Source: Moringa oleifera (Eukaryota; Streptophyta; Magnoliopsida; Brassicales; Moringaceae). Taken from it: a stretch of DNA of 64,000 nucleotides. The stretch covers positions 945,001 to 1,009,000 of the forward strand of contig JAJFZO010000579.1 of assembly GCA_021397835.1 (NCBI GenBank), given 5' to 3'. The notes under the pieces were generated by a model that did no database searches, was not told where the DNA came from, and saw only the letters and a list, made by a program, of their open reading frames with translations. The translations under genes were made by a program, and so were the position numbers. How positions within the stretch are numbered: position 1 is the first letter of the stretch; each line of letters starts with the position of its first letter. This document shows, one piece after another, positions 1-13,944 of the stretch.

Positions 1-2173
1 CTTCTAAATCTAATGAGTACACCGCATTGATGAATCAAAAATCCTGTCTCTAAATGCACACAGAAGGATTTGAAGCAATGAAGTTAATAAAAGCAGAACA
101 TACAGCATGCACCACGAATAACTATCATGGACATTATAACTCTAGCCAGGGTTGCAGAACCAGCACTCTTTGCCACCTGTCCAAGTTTTCAGGTCTTTGG
201 CAGGATTAAAGCAATCAAGAAATCAAAGTTGATGGAAGTCTTCTATTAAATACGTAATGTAATTCAGTTTCCTTGCAAGAAACTCCAGATCATGCCTATT
301 TCAGCATTCCCCAGCTGACCATAACCACTCTATCTCTCAAATCAAAAGAAATCATTGGAGAATGCAACAAGGGTCCCGACTCATTTAACTTCAGGTTCAG
401 TGTGAAACATGAACCACCAAATCCAATTGCCTCATCAGTTGGCGGAATCAACAGGGTCAATTTTGAAATAACCAGAATAATAGCGTTTCTTCATGTCTTG
501 CTCGATATTGAAGTCAGACGACATCACATGAGGAGCAAATCAGAAATATATTCTCTAAATGCAAATAGAAAGGCCTGTGGGTCGAGATATCAAATGGACA
601 CCAAAGACCAAATAGCAGAGTGGCATTAATTCGTGTGACCCATCTACCTCCATAAATCAATATTGGCTGCACCCAGGAGGGGTCTCTTATGTTGACTAGT
701 CGTCTCAAAGTTAATGGTTGTTGTCATGGAACAACGACTTGCAATATGAACGATGGCATTAAAATTCCAAAAATTTTACCAAGCTCTGATATTATTCATG
801 ATTGAATACCATACTGAGTTGAGACCAGATGACCTCAAAACAGATAACAGAATACACAAAGCTAAGGAGGATATGTGGCTGAGTTGACACAACCATGCTG
901 ATTCAGGAGACAATGTCCTGAAATACAAGACAAAAGCTAAGCACCATCTTGGAAAAATGACTCCATATCTTATCATATTTCCCCATCCAGCAGAAAAATT
1001 GGTGCTTATCATACACACATAATCGAGTTTTTTGGCCTAATTCCTCATCTTCCATGTAAATCCTAGACTTTCTTGGTAGCCAAGAATTTCATGCAAATCC
1101 CACTCTGACGCATCTTCTAAATTCTCATGGAACACAGGAGAAATGCTGCGAAATGAGCATGCATTCCAATTTGAGCAGTTGACTAAGTTTTCTGTATGGA
1201 GATTAAACTAACTCTTATCTTCCAAGATAAACAAGGAAATGATTTCCTTAGAAACTATTGATTTTTAATGGGGTATTTCTATAAAGATTTTGCACAAATA
1301 ACCTAATTAGCCTTAAGTGAGGGAACATACTGACTGACCAGCTTAAAAGAGAAACTACGATTCATGTCTCCTCAATTTTAAGCAAAGAACGAAGATGAGA
1401 ATGAAAATGTGCTTACAAGAACCAGTACCAAGTTACCTATGGGGGGAGGTCAATCGCCATGTCTTGGATTTGTGATCCGATCGCCAAACTACATCTGCCT
1501 CAATAACCCAGAATATGGAAGCCAAAGATTTCCTCAACAACTGAACCAATTGCCGATAGTCATCTAGATAAGGACAAAAGCAGGTCAAGGATATTGCCTG
1601 CAGCAATGGATTAATTGTGACTAGCTCTCGTCACATACATTAACTCAGGAGTTCATAGCCAGGGTAAGCAGAATATTGCCTCAAAAAACATGATTACAAG
1701 CAATTAGGTCTCACCATAGGAACGAGTCAGTGGTCCTCAATATGAGGCATGGTGTAGAGTACATACATATCCTGCAGCATTCTCAATTTACATGCCTGGC
1801 ATTTCATCATCTGCTACAATGCATTTGCAATGCAAGTGCTACATTCCATTTGCAGTACCTTAACCTTGCTACTCAAAAGCTCTTTTAAATCTCAGGCCAT
1901 TTAGGGCAGAGAAGCAGCAATGAAATGGGGATGAAAGACCACCAATATGATGAACCTTTTTACTGTATTATAAAGAGAAGAAACAACCAAATAGACAAAG
2001 TGTAAAGCATTTGTCTTAATTCTTACCAGAAGACATGTATCCTCTATTGATAAAATAAAATTACAAGCAAACCAGGCCGCATTTGGATAGAGCTAAATAT
2101 TGCACCACAAGAACCCCAGTGACCTATACAAATGATACCAAGTAGATTCGCACAATTCAGTCCAGCTGCTGAA
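1..2173. other. Region downstream of the HAP8-like gene, no gene seen
   Basis: This stretch has mixed base composition and is less AT-rich than other gaps. Only short open frames occur (for example 273-629 plus), and none resembles a family I know. Nothing joins in phase to the HAP8-like gene beyond its stop at 2174. It probably holds the 3' UTR of that minus-strand gene and intergenic DNA. Confidence 0.4.
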
Positions 2174-5100
2174 TCAGAAAGGCTTCTCATATTCCTGTGG
2201 TGGTGGTTGCTCCCAGGCCCGCAGAAAGCCTACAGGAAAATAATGAAACATAGTTAGGGTAGGAAAATTAAAGGAATCAGAATTTCTTTAGAATGTCATC
2301 TCATAGGTTGCAACACTGTAGTGCTTTTGCAAATAAATGTTTTTTCTTATTAAAGAAGTGGATGTCACAAAGAAAAAATAATAAAAATGAAAAACTGTTG
2401 CCTGCTGTTTTACAATCATCTTTATTTAATCAAAGATTCTTAATATGATTTAACAGTCACTAAAACCAGACGGAGGACAACCTTGTGCAGATCAACCACA
2501 AAAATCTAGATTACAAGAAACAAACAAAATCAGATATCAGGCATACTTAATGGTATCTCTCCCAAAGACATATATATCGAATCATCATCACCAAGAGTTC
2601 CCTGATCATCACTGAGCATCCCCTGAAATCACGATTGGAAAACAGCAAATTAGTAATCATCCAAATGCGGTAAGTCATTGCTTAGCCATCTTTTATGCTC
2701 AAAACAAATGATAATATAACCACCATATAAGTGCATGTATTTAACAATACCATTAATCTGCTTCAAATCAATTTGCTCAATAATTTTTTAGAAAAAATTG
2801 TGTTGACTGAACAAGATATTCCCAGCATTTAGTGTCAGTACCTGTCCCCCATGAAGGCCCATCTCATTAGGCAGAGGATTAACATCCTGCGGCACATGAT
2901 TAATGTCCTCTGGCACAGGATTAATCCCCGGTGCTACTTGAGGAAGATTTGCGAGAGAATTGAGGAGCTCTGCCATCATGAGCCCCTCATTGTAGTCAGG
3001 AACATCAGGAATATCACCAGCATTCTGAGGATGACTTGAGAAGCTCATAAACCCAGCTTGTTGCCTACAGAATTGAAAATTTTAAGATCAAGAAGGCAAG
3101 TGAATGATAGAGATGCTGACACAGAATCTATAGAAACTCTGTTTGGCATGGTTAAGTACCCAAAATATGAAGAGGGAGAGTGTAATCAAACTGAAAAATA
3201 TGGTTACAAAAGGTTAAAAGGGTTTTAATCATAAAAAGTTCATCCTATTTTCATGGTCATCTCGATTTACACCATATATTTACAGTTGCGTCAATATCAA
3301 CCTTTTGTGTTAAGGTAATTTAATTGCAGCTTCTGTTGAACATTTGCTATTAACCATTAACCTTGTAACACGTGGCTGTGCCAAATCAACTTATAACATG
3401 CAAGTGACTTGAATGTGGGTGGGAAACATTAGATGACTGAAATGCTTTTAATTAAATAAAGCAGATGATAAGCAAAATGTTTTCAGTTTCTTTACAATGA
3501 AGTTATGAGCATTTTAAATTAAAAAGAGTTAGGGTGGTTGAGGTGTGCCAGGAGCTGATGATGGGTAGAGAATGTCTAACAAAAGGCACAATTGAAGCAG
3601 GATGGTTTGAGTTGAAAACTATGAGATGACAGAAGTCATTGTTATAAAACCCCAATAATTATTCTACTATTACACATACAGTTAAAGTGCAGAAGAATGG
3701 CAATGGAAGTATAGGGGTCGGAGAACATACTTCCTCTCTACGTTATCTCTGGCATTCAGTTCTTCAATGGAATCGTTCTCCAAGTCAATGATTTCGATCT
3801 CCTTACCATTGCTTGCACGCATACAATACTCACCAGCCTTACTGGTACTACTCATTGACAGATCAACATCAACTGGACCTGCTTCCTTTTTGGTTTCGAC
3901 AATAGCAGGGAAAAGAAGCATAGGATCGCTATGATTGTTCTCATTCATATCAGAAGTTCCAACAAGATTAAGGTCACAGATCTTAAATGAACTAGGAAAA
4001 AGTTGCTTCTCTTGTGCATCCCGGACACCCGGTTCTCCAGTGACCATAGGAAATTGAGAGTTACTAACCAAACTTTCACGATCAACAGCCATTACTTTCT
4101 CACCAGGCAAAACCCTCTCTTCTTTTGAACTCATTTTATTCCCACTAATGTTGGAAAAGTCAAAGCACTCTTCAGCTTTAGAAGCCACAGATGGAAGCCA
4201 TTCCCTCTGTGGCTTAGTTTCTTCCCTCAAATCATTCTCTTCAACAGCCCTTTTCTCACCTGTCTCTTGTACCATGGAACTTGACCTTTGGAGGCCTGGC
4301 ATATCTTGACATGATTCTTGTTCGTTGTCACACAGAAGAACTCCATCTGGGAAAGATTGAGACCTACGGCACTTACCTCGCTCCACACTACTAACAGTAC
4401 CTAAATCCCTTGCATACTCTAAAGATTGACCAGATTTTTCAGACTGAGAGCCTTTAAAGTCATGAATTTTATTTGACAGCAAGCCACCTAAGGAGGAGTG
4501 ACCTGAAGGGTCATCTTCAACTAAGATTTCAAACCCTTTTGGAGGTCTAATATCAAAAGTGCTTCCCTCATTATTGGAAACTGAATCAAACTTTGGGCCC
4601 TTTGATGTCAAGGAAGAGCGGGTTTTCGTTGGCACCTTGGCAAATTTGCAGAGTTTCAACAAGTCAGTGCTGTTCTTGCCAGAGGAATCACCCTCCTGAG
4701 AGGAATGCTGAATGAATGAGCCATTTAGAGCTGTCTGATTCATTTCATCATCATTGCTGAAATTCTTTAGCTCTCCTGTCCCAGCCATCAAGCCAGTGGC
4801 AGCGTTAGACTTTTTAGAGACTTCTCCATCATGCATTCCATCCCTCCCAGCACTGGAAGAGCCTACCTGTGATTGCAACCCATCCTGGGAACTATACTTG
4901 TCCAATTCAGATTCTGAATCACCTGCTTCCTCACTCTTCGGTGCAAACTCATCTGAACCTGACTTCTGCAGCCCATTACCAACATCTTTATCAACTGGCT
5001 GCTCATCATGTCCAGAAATAGTATCATCATCACCCTCCATCTCAGGGGAAACCCTACTTCTGTCTGACCATGACCCACTCCTCCCATATTCCCTGCCAAA

Positions 5101-5625
5101 GTCATACCGGAAGGATCCTCCTTTCCTTCTTCCTTTCAAATGACTCCTTGATGCAGTCGAAGAAGAATTATCACTGTACCTTCTCTTGCCTAACCCCACA
5201 TCAGAAGAACTGCCCAGTCTGGAAAGGGCAGATGGTCGGCCATCAGGAGGAAGATGAAAATTTTCACCATCTTGAGACCTAAAATCCTGAAAATCACCTG
5301 CCTGCTTCTTAAGCATGCCATTCTGCCATTTACCAGAGAGTACACTTGGAGGCAGCAAGCCTTGAGAAACTAAATATTCTGCTGCAAGTCGACCTGCTTC
5401 CATGAAAATGTCCCCACCACTTTTACGGGTTGCAGTAGGAGTTGCCTGGAATGATTTAGGCTGGCCCTGGCCGCGCCCAAAGCCACGATTGAAGCTCCTG
5501 TGTTCTGAATTGTAGAAACCATGGCCTCTAAGTGAACCTTCTGGAGATATTCGAGAGGCAGATAGCCCCATCCCCATTGAACCAGACCTATATCCATTCC
5601 CAGGACTTCGGTGCCTGGCATGCAT
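2174..5625 (-). CDS. HAP8-like low-complexity plant protein (At5g56250/At4g26450 family by context)
   Basis: Four exons join in phase: 5625-3731, 3064-2842, 2622-2547 and 2229-2174, giving about 749 residues. The first exon encodes almost all of the protein. It has an Arg/Gly/Ser-rich start (MHARHRSPGNGYRSG), a short helical patch around residues 75-95 (AGRLAAEYLVSQGLLPP), then a long acidic, Ser-rich, probably disordered middle with basic runs that look like nuclear localisation signals (KGRRKGG, near 165). The three small 3' exons encode a compact tail that includes DYNEGLMMAELLNSL and ends RAWEQPPPQEYEKPF. No catalytic domain is visible. The start is the first Met of the open frame; a 5' UTR intron is possible because a pyrimidine/AG acceptor-like site lies just upstream. 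The HAP8 assignment rests on memory and on the neighbouring WRKY2, CSN6, PEX5 and RraA orthologues. The exon structure is secure; the name is less so. It is divergent from the CLC gene. Confidence 0.8.
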
Positions 5626-8461
5626 GTTTGGAGTTGACTAATGAATATGGTAATACTGTATCTATGGTATCTGAAGAAAGCAAGAGCCTTCAAAGAGCAA
5701 GGCTAGCAACTGCCACCATTTCTCATATTCTAAAGGGGAAAAGAAACATCAAGTCCATCGTGCTAAACATAAGGTTCTTTTATCTGGAGAAATCTTCAAA
5801 AAAGTAAAACTTCGATTAGTGATAGCCCAGAGACCTAATATCTCCAATTACAACGGAAATTGCATGCCTGGAAAGTAATTTATTCAAGCAATCTTGAATT
5901 TTGGCGGCCCAAATCGAATCCTTAAACTCCGATTGTACGGTCAAGAAAAGCAAAAGGTAAAGGAGAAATCGAGTTCAGCTCAAACAATCAATTGATGGCC
6001 AGAGTGTGAGATCATAAACAAGAAATCCAAGAATTGGTACGCAGATAGAGATCGGAGAGGAGATCTTGGGATCCAGAAATGGTAAATCTAACCTTTTGTC
6101 TTTTTGAGTGTTTATTTTTCTGGTTCCGATTTCTGATGTTGCTCTGTGTTGTCCTTGTGTCTGTCTCTTTTCTTGGAATTTTGAGATAAAGAAAAAGGAC
6201 AACTCCCTCTGGTTCCCAGGAATAGGATCGGATGACACAAACTAAGATTTTCACTTTATTTATCCTATCATATACTGCATGTCAACAGTCATACCCCCTT
6301 CCATATCTCGCCACAACCAGAACCGGCACTGGTCAAAAAAAATCTAGGCAACTGATTTCGGTCAAATATTTGCAGCAGTAAGAACACTTTCCTTCAGGTT
6401 CTGTTGATTCCACTGCTCCTAGAGCTAAATGATATCGCCAGTTTTTTTTTTTTTCTCAGATCCCTTTCTCCTCTGCTTTGAGGCACTACTGCAGCTTTGC
6501 CTCGCCGTTCATCCAGTTTGGATTTTTCCTCTCCCCTCTCCGTGTCCAATCTCCGAGCAAAGGAAGAGAGAGAGCCCGAAGACCATCGGATGAGACACCA
6601 ACACACGTCACGTCAGGACTTGTGAGCTGTGCGTGTGCGCTTCCTGACTCAGTCCGAGTTAAAGAGTCAAAGAGTTCACTGATCAAAGATCCAAAACCCA
6701 CAGTTGGCCCAAACCAAACAAACAAGCCATAATGGGCCTTCTTCCTAAACAAATTCGTAGTCTCTTCCACTTCCTCTTTTTTCTGTTTACGGTCGTGGGG
6801 TTTCAGAGAAAACCTAACGAACATTAAACAATAAAAATAAAAAAAAAAAAAGAAAACGGACGGCACTCTTCCGTTGCTGTCATCCAGGCACCAACTCGCG
6901 TGTTCTGACACTACAATTCCACGTCATGCCCTTTTGTTCATGGGCAGAAGAGTCATTTCATCTTTCTACTTTTTCCGAACGGAGAAATACGTGATTAAGC
7001 GCATGACCTTTGGTTTCTGCTTGTGTTCATACGTGCATGATGTCCACACAGTCTAGCTACTTTCTCACAAATACTAAAATTTTAGTCCCAAAAAGTGAAA
7101 ATAAAATATAAAGCTGACTTAAAAATTTAGAGTAAATATTAATATTTTAAAATTTATTGGAATTTTAATTTAATTTTTATTAATTTAATTTAGTTAATTT
7201 TACTTTCAAAATGTCAAGGTGAGTTAATTTAAATTATGTGGAAAAATTGAAAAATTAGTTTATTTGAATTAAAATTTTATAAAAAAATTTTAATTTAATG
7301 TTTAAGCATTGAAAATATATATTTTAAATTTTATATTGTTAAAATTTTAAAAATTTATAAAAATAATTTGTAAATTTAAAATTATTTAAATTTGAAAGAT
7401 GAACTTAAAATGTAAAATTTTTAAAATTATTTTTTAAATATTTTAATAATACAAATACTTTTAAGTTTTTTATAATTATTTAAATCAAAATTCAAATAGA
7501 ATAAAATTAAAACAGCAAATGCAAAATTAATCAAATTGAAATGATGAAATTTAGATTAAAATCTGAATGACATTTAATTTTTTATATTTTCTTAAATTAA
7601 AATTTCAACACATAAAATAAAATTTTAATGATATATCATACTAATGGATAGAATTGAAATCAATACAAAATAGACAAAAATAAAAAATTAAAAATGATAA
7701 ATATTAAAAAAAATCAGTAGCTTTTTATGTTTCTGATTCTAGATCTTGTAATTTTGATACAATTTTTTTAAAATTTCATTTAAATTAAAATTTTATATAA
7801 TAAATTTTAATTTATTTTTTTAAAAAATTATTTACATTATTTCTGTCAAAATATCAAAATTTTTAAATACCAACATTAATAAAATTATATAAACAATTAC
7901 TATCATATCAAAATCGTAAACAACCTTTTTTAATTATTAAGAAGTTTATATATTTAATTAAAAGTTAATAATTTATTTATACTGTATAAAGATGACCTTA
8001 AAAAAAATGTCTTCCACTTAATTATGAGAACAGGCTGATAATTTTAAATAACAGCTAGCAAGTAATTTTATAAATAAATATATATTACTATAAAGGAGAT
8101 TTATAATTTTCCTTTGGAGAAGCCAAAGAAGAAAAGAAAAACTAGGAGATGGTGGCTGTTTGGAATGTGGGAAATTGAAGGAAAATAAAGCTCTGGATTG
8201 ATTAGGAGTGAAGGCAGAACATCTGCACGTGCGGGGCGATACAGGAAGGTCACAGAAAGGAACAACAAAGAAACTGTTTTCCCTGCCAACAAATACTCGT
8301 CTTCATTCAATAATTTACTGTAGTAGAGGAGAGACGGGTTTTGGGATCAAAACTAGAGGAGATGTCAGGATTTCGAAGTAAAGAAAGAGAGGGGAATATC
8401 ATTGAGGAATCCGTTGATTTCACCAAAATGAATTGAAGGATTCGTGATCAGAAAAGAGAAG
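5626..8461. promoter_or_regulatory. Divergent intergenic region between the HAP8-like and CLC-F genes
   Basis: About 2.8 kb lies between two divergent starts. The part at 5626-6250 probably carries the leader and promoter of the minus-strand gene. 6360-7060 is of normal composition with short poly-T and poly-A runs (poly-A at about 6838-6852). 7060-8100 is extremely AT-rich with no gene. 8101-8461 is a mixed-composition stretch that likely carries the CLC-F promoter and 5' UTR. No motif was clear enough to call a start site. Confidence 0.5.
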
Positions 8462-11400
8462 ATGTCTGCAGGAGGAGGAAGGGGAGGAGAGTACAGCGAT
8501 GAGAGGCGTCTGTTGGGATCCAGCCACGGCAACGTTGCACAAGATGAGGGGGATGAGGAGCAAGACATTGAAGCTCCTCTATCAATTACTAACCAGCACA
8601 ACAGAAGCAGCAATAACAGAGGAGGAGGTACTATCAAGGATCTATTCAAGCATTTGGACAGAGGCCTCTCCCTCTCTGGACGGCGGCTCAGTTTCAAGCG
8701 ACTCGACAGAACAGACAGAGATGGAGAGCGCCCTTCCTCTGCTACCGGTACTAGTACTAGTCATAGTATGGGTAACAGTGATCTCTACCGTCACTACGGC
8801 TATGCAGACGCTAGCAACGACGTGCTAGGTGATAGTGCGCCTCCAGAATGGGCTTTGCTGCTCATCGGCTGTCTGCTGGGCCTCGCTTCCGGCCTCTTTG
8901 TCGCCGCTTTCAACAAAGGGGTAATGATTTGGGATCTCGATCTCTATGCATTTGACTTTCTTTTTTACTCCAGAATGCAATGTGCCTTAGGTATCTTTTT
9001 CAATCTGGATCCATCCCATCCAGCAGTCCTATAGTTTCTAACACGTCTTCCTAGCGGCTCGATTCAATCTGTGCTGCCTCTACTTCGCTTCTCTTTCCTT
9101 GGATTCCATTCAATTTTAACCGATTGCATCGTCTTGCCTTCATCTTGCTTCCTTAGGTTCATGTAATACACGAATGGGCCTGGGCTGGCACTCCAAACGA
9201 AGGTGCTGCTTGGCTCCGTTTACAGAGACTAGCCGATACTTGGCATCGAATTCTTTTGATCCCTGTCACTGGAGGAGTTATTGTTGGAATGATGCATGGT
9301 GTGCTGGAAATCTTGGACCAAATCAGGCACTCCTCTTCTTCTCAAACCCAAGGTTTTGATTTTCTTGCTGGATTATTTCCCACAATAAAGGCTATCCAGG
9401 CTGCTGTGACTCTTGGTACAGGCTGCTCTCTTGGTCCTGAAGGCCCTAGTGTAGATATTGGAAAATCATGTGCCAATGGGTTTTCACTGATGATGGAAAA
9501 CAACAGAGAAAGGAGGATTGCTCTTGTGGCAGCTGGTGCAGCATCTGGAATTGCTTCAGGTATCCCCACATTTGTAACTTAGTTCAAAGTCTTCAACTTA
9601 ATGTTTCTCTTCCATCATTGTCTTCTCAATTGCCACTCCTTGAACACCGTTCATTGCCTTTCTGCTTTGCTTATTGACTTCACTCCATGGGTTGCGTGAT
9701 TAACTATGTCCCAATCTTTTATGCTTCTTTAAGATTTAGTGTATGCCAGTTTTGTTAAGCAAAATCGGCTTAATTATTCATCAAATACTGATAATTTTTA
9801 TGTCATTGTTCGCATTGGAGAAGAACTTCTGAACACGATGTGATCATGCCATATATACAACATGCACCAGTCTTAGGGTTTTCCAATTTGGGCTCATCCA
9901 GACCAGAGAGTGCCACTGAGAGCTTGCCATGCCTAGGAAATCAGTTGGAAATTCTGGTCTTTTTCTGCCTTCTTATTCATGAATTGTGGCATTATGGTGT
10001 AAGAACAAAAAGAAACAAAAAGATGAAAATGTTCCTCAAAGGGAACTCTAGATAATCCTGCTGATGTCTGCTTTTGAGTCTGATTTGAATGTTCAAATTG
10101 AAGGAATTTTCCCTTGAATGAGAGGTAATCTCTGAGTAACTTATTACTTGGCTTTGATTCAGAGTGCAAAATGATACTGGAAGTTGCCAAAATGATTTAA
10201 TTTCTTACTCTGAGCATTAAATGTCTTCTTTTTCCCATTTAAGTAACTTTTGAGATCAAATTTTCTATGTTTTGCTACTCTTGATGCTTTTACATAAAAT
10301 CCTCTTCGTATGCTTATTCACAACCTTGTGGAGATTAGCATGAACCTTGTGTGAGATTGGATCAAGCATCCTGCTGTTAATTCCATTTTTTGTTCTTTTG
10401 CTATTCAGCTATTTTATTTGCATCTTTTAACCTTTTTGTTTCCTCTCTTTAGGTTTTAATGCAGCTGTTGCTGGTTGTTTCTTTGCTATTGAAACGGTGT
10501 TAAGACCTCTCCGTGCTGAAAACTCACCTCCCTTTACAACTGCAATGATAATATTGGCCTCTGTTATATCATCTACTGTATCAAATGCCTTACTCGGGAC
10601 GCAGTCAGCTTTTACAGTTCCCTCATATGATTTGAAATCTGCTGCTGGTAACTTCATATTCCTAAATGAACTGCTTTTTATATCCATGGCCTGAATCTAT
10701 GATAAATGTACAACTATATGCTGAGTCTTTGAGCATACTCGCATCAGTATGTACATATTTTGGTTGGTCTAGATGAATATGTTTTCTATTTTTGGTTTGA
10801 TAACATGATAAAGTTTAATGAAAATCCGTTATATTGTGTTATTAGTGGAAGTAAAATATTTGATGTTATCAAACTATATATCTGTGTCAGTCAAATCCCC
10901 TGCTGTTATTTCTAATGCATGTTTTATATAACGTTTCCATTGTGATTTCATTCTGTACTGCAGAGCTGCCTTTGTACCTGATATTGGGCATGCTATGTGG
11001 TGTTGTAAGTGTGGCCTTTACTCGTTTGGTCACTTGGTTCACCAAGTCCTTTGAGTTTATAAAGGAAAAATTTGGTCTTCCTGCTATTGTCTGCCCTGCT
11101 TTAGGTGGTTTAGGAGCTGGAATAATTGCTATGAAGTACCCTGGAATACTGTACTGGGGTTTCACGAATGTTGAAGAAATCCTACATACTGGAAAAAGTG
11201 CTTCAGCTCCTGGAATATGGTTGTTAACCCAGTTAGCAGCAGCCAAAGTTGTCGCAACTGCACTGTGCAAAGGCTCTGGGCTTGTAGGTGGCCTTTATGC
11301 ACCAAGTTTGATGATTGGGGCTGCTGTTGGTGCAGTATTTGGGGGTTCAGCTGCAGAACTTATCAATACTGCCATTCCGGGAAATGCTGCTGTTGCTCAG

Positions 11401-13944
11401 CCACAAGCATATGCGTTGGTAAAGCTGTCCTTTCTGACCAGCTTGCTTAACTGTTATTTCTAATCACAGCTCATATGGCTGATTTCCTCAAGAAAATATG
11501 TTATTTTGTCTAAGCTGATCCAGTTACCTTCATCTTCTACTGCAGGTTGGAATGGCTGCTACATTGGCTTCAGTTTGTTCAGTACCCTTGACATCAGTTC
11601 TGCTCCTTTTTGAGCTGACAAAAGATTATAGGATATTGCTTCCTCTTATGGTAATTCTTTCATGATCTCACTTGATTTTCATCTCTCCAATCCTTGATGA
11701 TTCTCTGACATGAAAGAAGATCCTTTGATGACATCATGACATTTTTGAGCTTGCTTGGTAATTACTGATGGCATAGTCTTTGATGCATGTTTAATAGCTA
11801 ACAAAATCCGGTCAGGAGAATTTTAGCTACATTTGCTCCTTTGTCTATTATTTTGGTTATTATTTGTGTCTTGGTTCTTCTTCTAACAGATGGTTGCTAC
11901 ATAACTGAGTTTTATTAGTTGAAAAAGAAAAGCATGGGGTTTTAATCTTTGATTAGTTTGCTGCTTTTGAGAAAGTAGCAAAGTTTATTTTTGGCTGTGG
12001 TTTGCATTAATTTTGATATTGCTGTCACCTTTGACCTCTAAGAAATACTTAATTTATTTGGTGCACTAGAGAGAAGCAATTTTGTGGAATGCTCTTCTTT
12101 TTCTTTTGTATCTACCTTAGTTTCCACAAGGACAGAAAGATTTCTTGATTGTTAAATGGGGAGGATGTCACGTGCATGCTTGACAACTTCAATTGTAAAG
12201 ATTAAGATGTTCTCCTTATTCAGTAATTTTAATTGCACTGTATGTCATATACCATTTTCTTTAAGTCAACATATTTTCTAATGCTTAATTTCATCTTTAT
12301 TGGCAATGTTACAATTAGGGGGCAGTTGGATTAGCAATATGGGTTCCCTCTATGACAAACCAGGGTAAGGAAACTGAGGCAGCCGATGCAAGGAGTTTGG
12401 TAAGAGGTTATTCTTCTTTATCATCCGATGAAGATAAAAATGAAGGCACGCAGAAAAGAATTGATGGTGGAGATGGTTTAGAACTGTCTATTTTAGAAAA
12501 TGCTGCTGATTATGAAGCAACAAATGAAGAAATGCTTTTGGAAGATTTGAAGGTCTGATATAACCTCCTTTCCCTTCACAACAGAGCATTTACAATGGCT
12601 ATTTTCCTTTCTTTTAGGCCTGACGGTTGGGAGGGGCAGGGGAGGTGTTAGCTTATCTTATATCAGCTTCTCATTATAATCTCCTGCTGAGAATCATCAT
12701 TTGATGTTTTCAGTATGACTAATTGTCCACTCTGGCTTGTTTTCAGGTTTCGAGGGCTATGTCAAAGAACTATGTGAAGGTTTCGCTGGCCATTACGCTG
12801 AAAGAAGCTCTAAAATGCATGCGTGATAGCCAAAAAAATTGTGCTCTTGTGGTTGATGATGAGGATTACTTGGCAGGAATACTAACACATGGTGATGTAA
12901 GACGATTTCTGTCAAAGAATACCAACAAGAGTGATTCAACTGCTTTGGACGTATGTGATGAAGATGCTTACTCCCTTTATGCTTTATATCTGTTAATTTC
13001 TTTTCACATTTTAAACTACCTAGCATGAAGTTTCTATGTTTGATCTTTACTTTCATGTGGAATCTTCACTCTTTTTTTCCAGTTTCTGTTTTTTTCACTC
13101 AGATCATATTAAAAGTCAAATGTTTTACAGGCCAATTCTCCTGTTTCCTCTGTTTGTACTCAAAGGATAAGCTACCGTGGGCATGAGCGTGGACTCTTAA
13201 CCTGTTATCCAGACACTGATTTGGCAGTTGCCAAGGAGTTAATGGAGGCCAGGGGAATTAAGCAGTTGCCTGTGGTTAAGCGTGGGGGTGAAACCCAGAG
13301 AGGAAGAAAGCGAAGTATTGTTGCTATTCTTCATTATGATTCCATCTGGACCTGTCTGAGGTACTTTGCTTGTTTCTTCATCTTTGGTTATATGATACAA
13401 CGTTCGTTCTCTTTTTTTTTCTTGTAGTTGATGTCTGGTTCCTGATTTAAACTAGTAGTGTGTTTCTTGTTCTTGTTGAATTGGTGATAGTTGTCAGCCA
13501 TGGTTTCTATCTCAAACAAGCTAATAGTGATATAGTATTGGATGATCTTTCTCATCTACCTGAAGTGGTGAATTAGCATGGGTGCCGTCCTGGTCAGTTT
13601 TCTGTCTCTTGGTCACTCAGTGGTTTTATCAGGAGAACTTAAGGCTGTCTTCTTGTGAATAGATATATGTACATGTAGGCATGGGGATTTGATTTTCTAA
13701 GCCCCATGATTCTTTGGAGAGGCAGCATATGATTTTCTTCATTGTTTCTATATTAGGCTAGGTTGCCTCCTTTGGGAATGACTCAAGATTATGGTTTTGT
13801 TCTTTACAGTAATATTCATTGTGGTTCAATAATCGTTTTGGTCTTGGTCTCTGTCTCTGCAGAGAGGAGTTAAGTCATCGGAAATCAAGACATCAACACA
13901 GGAAAGAGAGTAACTTGGAGGTCATTGCTTTAAATGGCCATTAA
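8462..13944 (+). CDS. CLC-F: CLC-F type chloride channel/transporter
   Basis: Nine exons join in phase: 8462-8920, 9157-9559, 10453-10647, 10964-11418, 11546-11650, 12319-12552, 12747-12950, 13131-13360 and 13863-13944. They encode about 788 residues, close to the Arabidopsis CLC-F length. The family moves anions across endomembranes (Golgi/trans-Golgi reported for CLC-F). Order: a hydrophilic N-terminus to about residue 135; the CLC membrane core from about 138 to 565 with the selectivity/gating motif LGPEGP (gating Glu at about 248), GFNAAVAG followed by FAIETVLRP, GSGLVGGLYAPSLMIG, and LFELTKDY; then two cytoplasmic CBS domains (about 618-765). The usual proton-glutamate position is Thr302 (IET instead of IEE). 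I chose the Met at 8462 because MSAGG resembles the family start; an in-frame ATG at 8444 would add six residues. The gene is convergent with the WRKY gene. Confidence 0.97.

Noticed and set aside
273..629. 118-codon plus-strand frame
   Set aside because: It has no family resemblance or splice-linked neighbours and ordinary random-frame composition.
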